A stretch of 64,000 bases of DNA from Pratylenchus scribneri (lineage: Eukaryota; Nematoda; Chromadorea; Rhabditida; Pratylenchidae): positions 992,001-1,056,000 of the forward strand of contig JAQSEB010000054.1 of the NCBI GenBank assembly GCA_030063045.1, given 5' to 3'. Positions within the stretch are counted from its first letter, which is position 1. Each line of letters begins with the position of its first letter. Position numbers and translations under genes: made by a program. This document shows positions 42,756-54,169 of this stretch, in pieces. The notes under the pieces are model-generated. The model searched no databases. It was not told where the DNA came from and worked only from the letters and a program-made list of their open reading frames with translations.

Positions 42756-44170
42756 TTATTTCATAAATTCTTCTACATCATTGTCCTTTTTGGTCTCCAA
42801 TTTGACTGGAAGTTGGAAAAAATTTTCAAAATATTTGCACAATGGGTCGATGACATCTTCAACGTGTACAGTTCGGTCTAATTCTTTGCTAATTGAAGTC
42901 ACCGATTTGCCTTGAAGACCGCAGGGAACAATCTTTAAAATGAGTATTTTAATTAAATGTAAATTTTGAAAATAATTCACATTTTCGAACCATCGAAGGT
43001 CCGTATTGCAATTCAATGCGAGGCCATGTGAAGTTATTCCATGCCGAACTTGAATGCCCATTGCCGCAATTTTTCGCTGTTCATCCAACCAAACTCCTTG
43101 AATAGAAAATATCTAGAAAAATTATAAAGAAATTCTATCCATTTGAAAGTCAATTTCTGTATTTCCTTTATTTTTGTTATTGTCACCCCCCCCCCCCCCC
43201 CCCCCACCCTCTTAGAGTAGAAGCCGCCCCTCCCCTTTCTAATAAAAGTTCATTTTGGAGTTTCTGAAGAAGTAGCCTCGGGGCTTTTTTTTAATATAGA
43301 AAATACTGTATTTAAAAAAATTTGTGTCGAAAAATCGTCATTTTTTGGAATCGAAAAATTGATCAAATCACAAATTTTTTAAGATTCATATTCTCTAACC
43401 TAACTCTAAACCTAACCCCCAAAGTCCCAAATTAGTCCCTACGGCTAAGTAATATGACCATAAAATGATTTTTAAATTTTTATTTAAATATTTCTCGCTC
43501 ACCTGGATCATTAGTTCTTGAAACACCGTTCAATTGAAATTCATTTTGGAGCATTCGAATGATAACCTCTTCGACCAAATTCACAAAATGACGAACGCCC
43601 ATCCTATTTTCTCCTTTATTTTTAACCGGTAAAGACCGCAAATTGAAAACCTGCAAATTATAGAATAATTATAATTTTAGTTTGGTTAAAAATTACCGGA
43701 TAAGCAACCAGTTGCCCAGGTCCATGGAAAGTGATCAATCCTCCTCTTTTCACTCTAAAAATAAATTAAAATGTAATTTAATTCTTTATTTTCCTTGAAA
43801 TATATTGATTTATAAAATTCAAATTTCCAAAATTTCTAATTTTTCTCCACCTGTGAAATTCAGCGCCCAATTGGCATATTCTTTTCTCCTCCTCAATCGG
43901 ATAAAGTTGTTCACGAATTCCAACTGTGTATGCTGGCGGATTGTGTTCAAAAAGGCAGAGGAAATGCAAATTCTCAAATAAATTATTATCTATAATTTAA
44001 TATGCTAATTAACCTAAATATGCAAATATTTAACCTGTCGCTGTTTGAAGACATTGGAATAGACGTTCTTGAATTTCTAGACCTTAAAAAATGTACAATT
44101 ATAAATAATATTACCAATTTGATTTACCAAATAAATATGGCACTTGTCCGAAAAACTTTGCTCTGATCAT
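42756..44170 (-). CDS. lipt-2: Octanoyl-[acyl carrier protein]:protein octanoyltransferase, mitochondrial (LIPT2/LipB)
   Basis: Transfers the octanoyl group from ACP to lipoyl domains, the first step of lipoate synthesis in mitochondria. Motifs in order: [55 protein letters not shown]-like [16 protein letters not shown] (catalytic Lys), [11 protein letters not shown] and [13 protein letters not shown] (catalytic Cys), the LipB signature set. First exons are 44128-44170 and 44035-44082. The acceptor that gives DPG-VWL lies inside TATTCAAG rather than at the nearer TTTTCTAG, which would hit a stop. A poly-C tract and a telomere-like patch lie in the intron 43110-43500. ATG 44170 follows a TTTTAG-like site. 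Stop at 42756. Confidence 0.9.
43186..43205. repeat. Poly-C tract, 20 C (G20 on the transcribed sense strand)
   Basis: Uninterrupted C20 on plus, in a LIPT2 intron, so the pre-mRNA carries G20. Confidence 0.95.
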
Positions 44171-44313
44171 TCAAAGAAAACTAAAAATTATTTTTAAATT
44201 TTGATCTTCCAATACATAAAAAATATTTATTTGAAAATTGAATCAAAAATAAAATAAAAATTTTATTTTATATAATTTATCAAATTAAAACAATTTCAAT
44301 AGGAAATATTTTT

Positions 44314-44977
44314 TCACTTCGGTGTTATTTTTTTCTGCGACGAATCCTCCAAAGTATTCAATTTTCGACTGAAAAACAAAATTTATTTTTAATTAATTTT
44401 TTTTAAATACTTTTTCTGCTCTATTGGATGAGCCAACGATGATTTGTATAGGCGTTCTTCCCGTGGCCTAGTAAATAAATTAAATATTAATAATAATCAA
44501 CTAAACCCATTTTAATAACCTTGGTCTCCATTCTTGCATATTTGTGTAAAATATTTCCCGTAATGTTCGATTGTCCGGTCCTTTCTCCTTGTATGATTTT
44601 CTGTCATCTCTCTTTCCATATGGTCCCGGTTTTAAATTGTTCATTCGATTCAAAAATTGCTAAAACCAAATATGTTCTATTCATTAAATATAATTTTACC
44701 TTCTTTTCTGCATTTAATTTGGCCATATCAACCGGTCGCGAATGTTCATATGGAAAACCTTTGTTTGGATGCCAACATGCAATCACTCCATTTGAACAAA
44801 TTATGGTTTGCCATTTGCTTAAAAAATGATTTAATTACTTATTAAATTATTGGTTTCGAACCGTTCATTATTTTCAATTTGTGTGGGGCATTCAATTTCC
44901 GAAGAAATGCCAATTCTTTTTGCATAGGAACGAATGGAAAATATTGAATTAATTTGGGATTTAAAGTTGAATCTCAT
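44314..44977 (-). CDS. mrpl-42: Mitochondrial ribosomal protein L42
   Basis: Component of the mitochondrial large ribosomal subunit. The start (44977) gives a basic N terminus (MRFNFKSQINSIFSIRSYAK) that suits a mitochondrial presequence. A 44-bp intron from GTTCGAAACC to TTTTTTAAG leads into KWQTIICSNGVIACWHPNK, then GFPYEHSRPVDM, the L42 core in which a Cys/Trp-His-Pro block is followed by a PYEH motif. Downstream exons encode FLNRMNNLKPGPYGKRDD, TLREIFYTNMQEWRPR and a Lys-rich end, about 160 residues, slightly longer than vertebrate L42. It lies 143 bp upstream of LIPT2 and 232 bp downstream of condensin H2 on the same strand, an operon-like spacing. Family call rests on the PYEH block and size. 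Confidence 0.75.
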
Positions 44978-45209
44978 TTTCCTTTAAAATTAATAAATTC
45001 CTTCATTAAAAATATAAAAATAAATGTGTTTATTTTACACACAAAATTGAATAATAAAAATTAATGATCCGGTCAAAATTTATCAGACAAAAAATGGTCT
45101 CATTCTGGTACAATAATATTAAAATAAATCATCAAAAAAGGCAATTTTTGCATCAATAAATTTAAAAAAGAGATCCAAAAAGCAAAAATTAATGCGGAAA
45201 AAAAAGTGA

Positions 45210-48200
45210 ATTTAATTATTCATCCATTTGTGGGATTTCCAGTCAAAAGGCGCTGCTCCTCTTCGAAGACCTAAATAATAAAAATTAATTTTAATCCATT
45301 TTATATTTTTTACCTGATGATGTCGCTCCAATTTCAACAATTTAACGTTGATTTGGTCCATTTGAGTATTGGGGGCCAATTTTCCCATTTCAAGTGAATA
45401 ATCTCGATTGTTGGAATTTGCATTCTCTGCCACATTTATTTCAACATTTTCCATATTGGCAAGAATCAGAGTGACAAGCAAATATCGAGAACGGTCATAT
45501 TCATTGGGAACGGAGCCAAGCATCTTTAAAAACAAATTTGGATAATTTATAATTCGGAAAATATTGTTTTTAATGTTTAATAAAATTAAAATGAGACCTG
45601 TGTGAAGTCAAATTCATTGCCAATTTCCCCATCGAATTTCTTCAACACTTCATCCCCATATTCTCGAGTGTCAAATTCACGGTATTTCTGCTCTTTTTCC
45701 AAGGCCAAATTCATTTTTGCTTCCCACATTTCCATTCGTTCACTGAATTTGCTGACAGCAGCCTCCGCCGCTGCCCAATATCTTAAAAATATTCAATAAA
45801 ATAAATTAATGGATTATTTTTTGCAAACTTTCGAAGATGGAATGCGATAATTTCATCATGGTTCATTTGTGATGAAGGTCGATTTGGCACTTCTTCTGGA
45901 TTAAATGGGCCACTATCCATCATAAATGTATCATCATAGGCATTTCGCACACTTTTGGCAAGCTAAAAAATTAAATTATAAAGGTGAAAATTATTTGAAA
46001 ATTACCCTGGACGCATTTTTGCCACGTGATTTTGTATTTATCAAATGCTAAAAATATTTCAAATATTTGAAAATAGTTGTTTTGGATTAAACCTGAAATC
46101 CGGTGTACATATTTCGAATGCCACCCAGCGAATTATGCAAATCATCCAATTCCAGCAAATCTCCCAAATGTGTGTGATTATCGTCATCACTGTCGTCAAA
46201 TGCATCTAAAACAATTAATAATTAAATAAATATTTAAATAAATGACTTACGAATATCCTCCGCAATGCAATTCCATCTTCAAATTCATCCTCATCTCCAC
46301 CACCAATCCCATTAATATTTTCATTCTGCTCTTGTTGAACAATTTCCCCTTCCCCTCCTTCATCTTCCTCATCATTTGGATGGTCCAAAACTGGGTCCAA
46401 TGTTTGTCGCTGTGAAGTTCGATGTCGAGCTCGTTCTTCGCGTTCCATGGCCTATTTAAATATTAAATTAATTTTAATTAATTAAATTACTAAAAATTTA
46501 CCTGTTTTTCTTTGCGCCTTTTCTTTTTCAAATCATTCCTTCGTTTCTCTTCTTCATAAATTTGTGGATTTAATGCGAGCACAGCCTGCAATAAAAATTA
46601 ATTTTCTTATTGATTTTTTATTTTACCTGATCCATCAAAAATGTGTTGAATTGGCCAAACACAAAATTGCGCTTTCGCAACGGTTTTCGAAACATTTGCG
46701 AATCAATATAACTCTTTATTGAACGTTCATTTGGCACACCGCGTTCCTTGCATTCTCGCTGAAAAACGACAGAGGTTTTTAATGAAAATCGATAAATTTT
46801 TATCTCGATCCGGCGTTCCCTTGCTTTAATTTGTTTCTCAGCGTTCATTGTACAATTCACTTTTTTATATGGCCGACTATGCTCCTTAACAACTTCTTGG
46901 GGGTCCAAATGGTCCTAAAAATTATTTCAAATTTTACAAAATGAAATTAATAAATAACCTGCAATAATTCCTCCCAACTCAGTGGTTCATTCACCACTTC
47001 CGCTCGGCTGGCTCTGATTTCTTCTTCCATTCTATTCTCATTCTCGGGCGTTTTCTCTTTTGGTTCTTCGGCTTGGATTTCCTCTTCAATTCCATTATTC
47101 TCATCCGGCTCATTCACCACTTCAGGTGTTTCGGGAACAATTTCATTCATTGTATTCTCAACAATTTCATTCATTGCATCATCTCCTCCATCTCCAATAT
47201 CATCAAATGGCATTAAAGTTTGATCGGAATCACGTTGAAGAGTTTGCATCCCTTGGCCATTCTCTTCCACAATATCATCCAATTGGAATAAAGTTTGATT
47301 ATTCGAATTGAGAGTGTTCATTTCTTGTTCGAGAGACTTTAAATGAAATTTAAAATTTAAATAAATTTATTAAACCTCATGTTGAGAAGAACTGGCCTTT
47401 TTAGCTGCTGATGTAAATTTGTCGACCAATGAAATGTTCTTGATGTCAAGCAAAGCCACTGACTAAAATAAATCACTATAATATTTTTATTTAATTGTTT
47501 TAAAAACCTCATAAATATGGCAAGAATTAATGCGAAAATCATCCTTCTTGCCAATTTGTTCTTTTGCATTTGTTCGACTAAATAAAGGCACATCACTCTT
47601 CTCAAAATCCGAAAGTGGAATGAATGAGATTGGCATCAGTGGAAAAGTAGGAGCTTGGCGTTGACTGAGTCGTTCCAGCACACTACGCATTGCCGAATAA
47701 TTGACCTATATAAATATTTAATAGATAAAAGAATATAAATTTAAGCGAAACCTTTGGTTTTTGTTTTTCCTTCCGTTGTTGTTGTGCATCTTCTCCACCG
47801 CTTTCATTGCCGCCTCCATCTAGAATATCTGCCCCATCTTCTCCTCCTTCATTTTCCGGTTGATTAGCTATTTATTTTAGGATAATTATTTTCATAATGA
47901 TAAGTTTATGTTACCTTTGTTACGCTTTTTCTCCTGCTTTGGATCCTCTCTGAGTTGGTCAAAGAAATTCAGTGCCAGCTGATGAACATAATCCACTTTC
48001 TTGACATAAACCGAAGTTGTACCATGGATCAATAATGCGGCCTCAGTAAAATTGAAACTTAATTTAGATATTTAGTAACAAAAACAATATTTAAAATACA
48101 TTTTTCGGCGTCCGTTCTGATCGACAAGCACAGCACTATCATTTTCGTCCACCACTTTTTTGATGTAATCTTCCAATGTTTTTGCAATATCCACATCCCA

Positions 48201-48284
48201 ATTGCTGGCCAAGTCCTTCAGAGGATGCAACAGAAATTTGTATCGTTCACCAGCACCATCAAAATCGAACACTTCTGTTGCCAT
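45210..48284 (-). CDS. kle-2: Condensin-2 complex subunit H2 (kleisin beta)
   Basis: Kleisin bridge of condensin II, which compacts chromosomes in the nucleus. The N-terminal block has LLHPLKDLASNWDVDIAK, then LEDYIKK, FNFTEAALLIHGTTSVY and KKVDYVHQLALNFFDQL, the CAP-H2 signature. The middle (46950-47800) is acidic and low-complexity (IVPETPEVVNEPDENN, EEEIQAEEPKEKTPEN). Later exons hold RKPLRKRNFVFGQFN, an acidic DDSDDDNHTHLGDLLELDDL, SQMNHDEIIAFHLRKF and a winged-helix-like end finishing VFEEEQRLLTGNPTNG. About a dozen exons with introns of 40-60 bp; roughly 600 residues, near the usual CAP-H2 size. TTTTTTAG lies just upstream of the ATG at 48284, a plausible SL acceptor. Alternative last-exon frames were rejected because this one keeps phase. 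Confidence 0.9.
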
Positions 48285-48322
48285 ATCTATACTAGCTAAT
48301 CTAAAAAATTTAACAATTTATG

Positions 48323-48638
48323 TAACCCTGGAATCACAATGGAGCGGGAAAACGCGGCGATTTTTGTTACCTTCTATCGCCATTCTCTCCAATGTTATGT
48401 ACTGATTATGTATCTATCGCAGCGGGTTCCATAAAAACGCAGTGTTTTATAGAGAAAAAGAGCAGTTCTACTCCCCCTTCTACTTCCCCGTTAGAACTGC
48501 TCTTTTTCTCTATAAAACACTGCGTTTTTATGGAACCCGCTGCGATAGATACATAATCAGTACATAACTTTGGAGAGAATGGCAATAGAAGGTAACAAAA
48601 ATCGCCGCGTTTTCCCGCACATTGTGATTCCAGGGTAA
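48323..48638. mobile_element. 310-bp foldback MITE, Harbinger-like, copy 1 (48326-48635)
   Basis: Starts CCCTGGAATCAC and ends GTGATTCCAGGG, with about 140-bp arms that are almost perfect inverted repeats around a central TACTCCCCCTTCTACTTCCCCG. Flanked by TAA on both sides (48323-48325, 48636-48638), a 3-bp duplication of the TWA type used by PIF/Harbinger elements. It sits between the kle-2 ATG and the FMC1 stop. No coding frame. Confidence 0.88.
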
Positions 48639-48762
48639 AGTGCAAACAATTGTTGTAAAAATATGAGAATGATTGTTATAATCAATAAAGATGGAAAACA
48701 AAATTGTAAAATGATTTATTCCTAATTATAAAAGAATAAAATAATTCGTAAAATATCGGTTT

Positions 48763-49142
48763 TCATATTCTTGTTTTCGGCAATTCAAGTCCAACCATCC
48801 TTGCAGTTTCTTTAATTGAGCGTTCGCCTTTGTTGTACTGTGCATCGAATCCATTCATTTGTTTCATGCTTTGTAAATATATTGCAAAGTTTTGTGCCAA
48901 ATGTTGAATTTCATTTGGTCCTTTAAGGCCTATTTTTTGTGTTGTTTGATGAATTCGCATGTGCTGATAAATTCCATTGTAAAGTGGATGTTGGCGAGAA
49001 AAACCCTAAAAGTTGACATTTTAATAAGCAAATGGTTATTTATAGGTAAATAAATTCTTACCTTGTTGTAATGCTTTAAATCCCTGATAATCTTTTTGAA
49101 TAAATGAAGAGCGTCGATATTCTTTTTAAACGGCAATGACAT
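48763..49142 (-). CDS. fmc-1: FMC1-like mitochondrial ATP synthase assembly factor
   Basis: Two exons (49062-49142 and 48763-49005) encode about 107 residues. LHLFKKIIRDLKHYNK starts a LYR-like helix, and the C-terminal block NKGERSIKETARMVGLELP matches the FMC1 signature (human GKGERSVEESAGLVGLKLP). FMC1 proteins help assemble the F1 sector of mitochondrial ATP synthase. Length is close to human FMC1 (113). The intron is 56 bp, phase 0. AAAATTCAG 12 bases before the ATG is a likely spliced-leader acceptor. Both flanks of the gene carry a 310-bp foldback MITE. Confidence 0.88.
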
Positions 49143-49886
49143 TGGTAAAACCTCCTGAATTTTTGAAAATTTTCTTCTATTAAAAAGAAATAAGATATTT
49201 TAAAATTTTAGATAATTTTTACTTCAAAGAGTGACGCCTTCTCAATTTAAATTTAAAATCTTTATTGATTGATAGAGGTAATACAAATAAACTTTTGTTT
49301 TCTTAATATTGGTAGTATGTAGGTAATATGTACATTTTACAATTGAAAATGGAACTAGAAAATGAGGATATCAATTCATTCTTTATTGGCATGGTTAAAC
49401 GGTTGGAGGCGAATGGAATATGAATATGAGTAGGTCATAGGTGTATATTTGATAATTTCTATGTGGTTCACATGTTAGTTTACCCTGGAATCACAATGTG
49501 CGGGAAAACGCGGCGATTTTTGTTACCTTCTATTGCCATTCTCTCCAAAGTTATGTACTGATTATGTATCTATCGCAGCGGGTTCCATAAAAACGCAGTG
49601 TTTTGTAGAGAAAAAGAGCAGTTCTAACGGGGAAGTAGAAGGGGGAGTAGAACTGCTCTTTTTCTCTATAAAACACTGCGTTTTTATGGAACCCGCTGCG
49701 ATAGATACATAATCAGTACATAACATTGGAGAGAATGGCGATAGAAGGTAACAAAAATCGCCGCGTTTTCCCGCTCCATTGTGATTCCAGGGTTATGGAT
49801 GGATACTAGCAATTTAATGTAATGTAAAAATGTATATGTTGAAATGCAAGTAAGTATATCTCATTTTGTGTCAAAAAGTCCATCAA
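49143..49886. mobile_element. Intergenic with 310-bp foldback MITE, copy 2 (49483-49792)
   Basis: The element at 49483-49792 is copy 1 in reverse complement, also exactly 310 bp, and even keeps the arm-specific differences (AGCGGG/GCGGG, TCGCC/TTGCC). It is flanked by TTA on both sides (49480-49482, 49793-49795). The remaining bases are AT-rich with no gene. Confidence 0.88.
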
Positions 49887-52574
49887 TCAGAATAAATATT
49901 GATTCCTGTTCACGCTAATTCGTTTGCTTTGTCGACGCCCCAATTCCGAAGATAATGTGAATGGAGGTGTCGTTTGTTCCGGCGGTGTTGTTCCTTTCTG
50001 AAAAGAAATTTTTACGTCGATTTGATTTTTTAAATTCACCTCATCGCTAGTTGTTCCTGCTGCTGGCCTCCGTCCTTTTCCTGCTTTAGCTTTTGGCATT
50101 TCTTGTTCGATTGATTTCTTTTTTCGACCTCTTCCATTTTCCTGTGACGATGATGAAACTGCTGGTTGAACTTGATTGGAAGTCGCTGAGGTGCCTGCGG
50201 CCCCTCGTTGACCTTTTGAACGAAGTTGTTGGTTTTCGGCTCTAAATATTATTTTTAAAAAAATATTTAAATAATTTATAAAATACTTCAATGCAATATT
50301 TTCCGCTATAAGATTGTTGTTGTCCGTTTTTTGGCATGCCAAATCAATTTGCAATAATTGAATGGAATCCTGGGATTTATCCAATTCTGATTGTAATTTG
50401 TCAACGCGTTTCTTCAGCGATGTCGATTTATTCTTTTCAGCAGTTAATTGCTTATTTATTTTCGATAATTGGGATTCGAGTTCACTGATTTGTTGCTGAA
50501 ATTAAACATTTAATGACCAATTTTACCATTCAAAATGACCTTTTGTTTTTGCTCTGTCGCATTCTGTTTGGTGGTCGATGTTGAGGAATTATTGTTGGTC
50601 GTTGGTTTTTCATCGTCAGCAATAATTGTGGTTGCCGTCTTATTTGCCTTCGATTTTGATCGTTTCTGAAATTTAATTTGAATTTAAATTTATTAATAAA
50701 ATTTTACCTTTTCTGCTTCTGTAATGTCCGCAGCATTTGTTGGTTCCAATTTTTCCGATATCTTTTTCTGAACTGCCGGTTGTTTGTTTGATGACTGATT
50801 AATTTTGTCTTCATTCAAATCTGTTTCGGCTTTTCTTTTTCTGCTTTTCTTTTCAGTCACCACTTTTTTGTTTTCCCTTTGATTGGTCATTGTCGATTTT
50901 TGTGTCTTAAATTCAACTCAATATTAGAATAAATTATATTTTTCCAACTTCATGTGCTGTCGCATCTTGGCTGCTGCTGTCCGGTGTTTCTTGTTGATGA
51001 TCTTGTGGAGCATTTGTTGTTGTTGAAATTGCATTATTATGAAGAATTATTTGGGCATTTTGATGCCTGCTTTGCACTTTCAATGTCTAAAATATTAATT
51101 TTATTTAATATTGTCCCATTTTCCCACCTGAATTAATTCTTGGACAGTCATATTCTTTTGGATTGCTAAATCAATTGGGATTGCTGTTGTCGTTGTTCCT
51201 GCATCCGATTCACCTCCACCTCCTCCATTTGGCTCAATTATATGGCCAATTACTTGTTGCTGTTGATGATGAGGAATTCCACTTTTTGAATAATGCCCAC
51301 TAATTGATTGATAGGAATTGGGCGCGGCCGAAGTATTAATTTCGCCAAAATTTCCCAAAATTGTGTATTGTTGATCGGATTGATTGATGGCAGATTGAAT
51401 TGGTTGATGAATGACTGTTCCTGAAGGATGCATTTTTGCACCGCTAGGACCAATAGAATATTGAGGGATTTGGACAGGGCCTGTTGCCGTATTATGAAGT
51501 AAAACAATTTGACCGGATGGAAGTTGACTGCATAAATTTATAAAATTTAATTCAAATTTTATTCCAAATAAATATACCCAAATGCATTTGCTTGTGCCAT
51601 AACACTGCCAGTTGGTCCTGGTCCCTTTTCCGGAGGATGGAATTGTGCCATTGATTGCATTTGATGAGAATGTTCCGCCGGCTGCTGATCACCTTTCTTT
51701 TGGCTTCCTTTCTGCAAACCTCGTTGAACAATTCCCGTTCCCGCCCGTTTGTGATGAGATTTGGGCGGACCGGTGGGGCCAATTGCCAGTTCACCCTCAA
51801 ATGGTTGGTTGTTTCGAATTTTTTCCATAACCAGCGAAACAACATCATCTAAAAATATTTAAATTAATAATTTTTAATCTATTTATACCAATTGTTTCGG
51901 CATGACGACGAGCAATTTCCTCTTTTGCTGCCAATAATTTTTCAACGACTTGTTTCGTCTCTGGGTCATCCTCTTTGTCTCGACTGTTCTTCATTTTGCC
52001 TCCTTTTCCATGTTCTGATGAAGTTGAAACATCTTTTTGGGTGGTTGTTTTCTTCGATTTATTCTGTTCAATCATTTGAAGTAATGAGGCAGTTGTTGGA
52101 ACATCAATTTGGCCAGATTGATTAGCCAAATCTAAAAAAATGATTATTCAAATTAATCAAATAAATAATTTACCCTCTGTTCCAATTAATTCATTTTCTT
52201 CAATTTCTGCATATTTGGGAGCGTCTTCTCTTATTTGCAGAGTATCCAGCGAGGTCAGAAAATTATCGAAATCTTCATCCAATATTGCCGGTTGTTCTTC
52301 ATTATTTGTCTTCTGCGCATTTATTTGTTGTCGTAAATTCCCAATTTTATTACGAAAATAGGCATATGCTTTTTGTTCATTCTCGCTCTCAATTGTATTA
52401 ATTGTTTTCATTCCTCTCAACTTTAAAAAGGCGAACCAAGCATTTTTGACACCAAATTGTGATACCAACTATAAATAATAATTTATATTGTTTTGAAAAT
52501 ATTTGACCTACCTTCATGGCCATTCCATTCGTAACATTAACAGGTGGACCATTGTAATCAAAAGTAGTTGCCAT
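49887..52574 (-). CDS. Unrecognised Gln/Ser/Lys-rich coiled-coil protein, probably nuclear
   Basis: I do not recognise the family. The N terminus (MATTFDYNGPPVNVTNGM, then KLVSQFGVKNAWFAFLKLRG) is the only compact, well-ordered block. It is followed by a short acidic segment, a helical part (KQVVEKLLAAKEEIARRHAET), a Gly/Pro/Gln-rich region of about 200 residues (HHQQQQVIGHIIEPNGGGGG), Lys-rich stretches that look like nuclear signals (KKSRKRKAE, GRGRKKKSIEQE), and a coiled coil (ISELESQLSKINKQLT, then KKRVDKLQSELDKSQ). The end reads LGRRQSKRISVNRNQYLF. About eleven exons with 40-60 bp introns, roughly 670 residues. TAATTTTAG 19 bases upstream of the ATG fits trans-splicing. A chromatin or RNA-associated protein is a guess from composition only. 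Confidence 0.7.
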
Positions 52575-53522
52575 TATTGCAGTTATTTTTCAATCTAAAA
52601 TTATCGAAAATAATTTAATTAAATAAAGATGTTTATATTTAGTAGTTTTCTTTTTCTTTAATGGCTTTTTTATTATTTAATCTAATGAATAGGAGAGCCG
52701 AGAGCCAAAAAGAAATTCGGGAGTATGAAATTCGGGAGTATGGTGACAAATTATTTTTTGTGATGTGAATTATTAAATCGTTATTGGAAAACGCGTTATT
52801 CCGTCGATGATTGTTTATTGATAAAACTCAAAATCGAGCCAAGCAATAAATTACCCTACTTAACAGTTGACCTAGAGTCGAGTCGGGAATGAACATAAGA
52901 GAAATTGAAAAAAGCAAAAACGGATGAAAACAATGTTTGCTAAAATACTGGAGATGAAAAATGTCCAATAGTTAGAGAAAAATACACCTATATTCCCCTG
53001 CGGCGAAGGAATAACATCCATTTTATGAGAAAAGAATGAGGAAACTGGAAAGGAAAGTTATCTAACCTAGCTATGTTCTATAAGCAATGCTATATTTTAT
53101 TGCTGCTAGTGTAAGGAGTTGGCAGTGGACTCGAGAGTCGAGACAGAAAAGCATCGTCTGCGACAGACGAGAATTATTTTAATAATTTTGGCGAGAGTGT
53201 ATGTCCTCTATGTCTGTGTATGCCCAATAAAATAACAAAACCCTTACTGCACCCAGTGTGATTTATGAATTAAAATAGAAGAAATAAAGGAAAATGACAA
53301 ACCTGAAGTTATAGATCCCGAAAACATGGCTCACTGAGACTGCAATGAATTTATTAAAATGTATTTTTCTTTGTCAATTCACATTAATTTTAAGTAAATT
53401 AAGTTTACTTTTGAATGACTTTATATAAAACAATTGATTGTTAGATTATAACATTTATTACCGAAAATGGAAATTTTTTAACTGAATGGAAAGGAAAAAG
53501 ATCATTTTGTTTTGATGTTTTC
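52575..53522. other. Intergenic, no gene recognised
   Basis: About 950 bp, the largest gap inside the gene-dense block. Contains the direct pair AATTCGGGAGTATG at about 52712 and 52729 and a small hairpin CGTCTG-CGA-CAGACG at about 53155. Probably holds the promoter of the Q-rich gene. Confidence 0.45.
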
Positions 53523-54036
53523 TTATACTGAAGTTGATGCCGAAGGAGCAGATCCACCTTCTTCGACTTCTTCGGCTCGAACCAACATATTCGGAATTCC
53601 TTCGTTTATCGGAAAAATTCGGTGCGTTTCCGGGCATTCCAATTCGCCTTCAACAATTTCCACGCCGACCAACCAGCCGTAAACCTAGAATTTGGATTCA
53701 AACTAATATTAGGCAATGTCTGTTTTACCTTATCCAAAAAAGACGAATCATTTTTCCAATCTTCCGGCAATTCCTCTGGCAAATCATTTTGCTTCGGATC
53801 AACCACTGAGACGGCATTTTTGAAAGCCGCATAGTCAATTCTGGGCATCATTTGTTGCACAAATAATTTGCGCTCCTCCTCTTTGTCGTTCAAATCCAAT
53901 TTCTTAAATTAATATTATAAAAAATTAACATAAATTCGTTTACCTCAGTTTTGGTCGCTCGCAATATTAACGGATATCCCGTTTTCACACCTTTCAAATA
54001 TTTCGAAGAAAGCAAATTGTGCAAAAGAAGTTTCAT
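53523..54036 (-). CDS. trmt-112: TRMT112-like methyltransferase activator
   Basis: Small partner protein that activates several tRNA, rRNA and release-factor methyltransferases (TRMT11, ALKBH8, BUD23, HEMK2 types). Three exons (53944-54036, 53729-53902, 53523-53684), 142 residues. MKLLLHNLLSSKYLKGVKTG is the canonical start, MMPRIDYAAF the central helix, and GWLVGVEIVEGELECPETHR followed by IFPINEGIPNML the C-terminal zinc-knuckle region. An acidic Ser-rich tail (VEEGGSAPSASTSV) follows. Size and motif order match the family. The gap to the next upstream gene on this strand is 133 bp. Confidence 0.95.
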
Positions 54037-54169
54037 AATTTGACTAAAAATGTAAATTATAATAAATAAAATTATAAATGAAATAAAATGAAAAAATGAT
54101 ATCAAATTTGATTTAAAAAATATTTAAACTAAATAATTTTATCAAACAAAAAATCAAATAATTAAAGAT

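Noticed and set aside
43081..43130. LIPT2 exon acceptor at TTTTTCTAG
   Set aside because: It gives a stop or breaks phase with the previous exon; the acceptor 20 bases further restores the family motif PGVW.
44780..44910. 21-bp intron in the L42 gene
   Set aside because: A GTAATTAAATC..TTAAG intron of 21 bp would be too short to splice; the GTTCGAAACC donor gives a normal 44-bp intron in frame.
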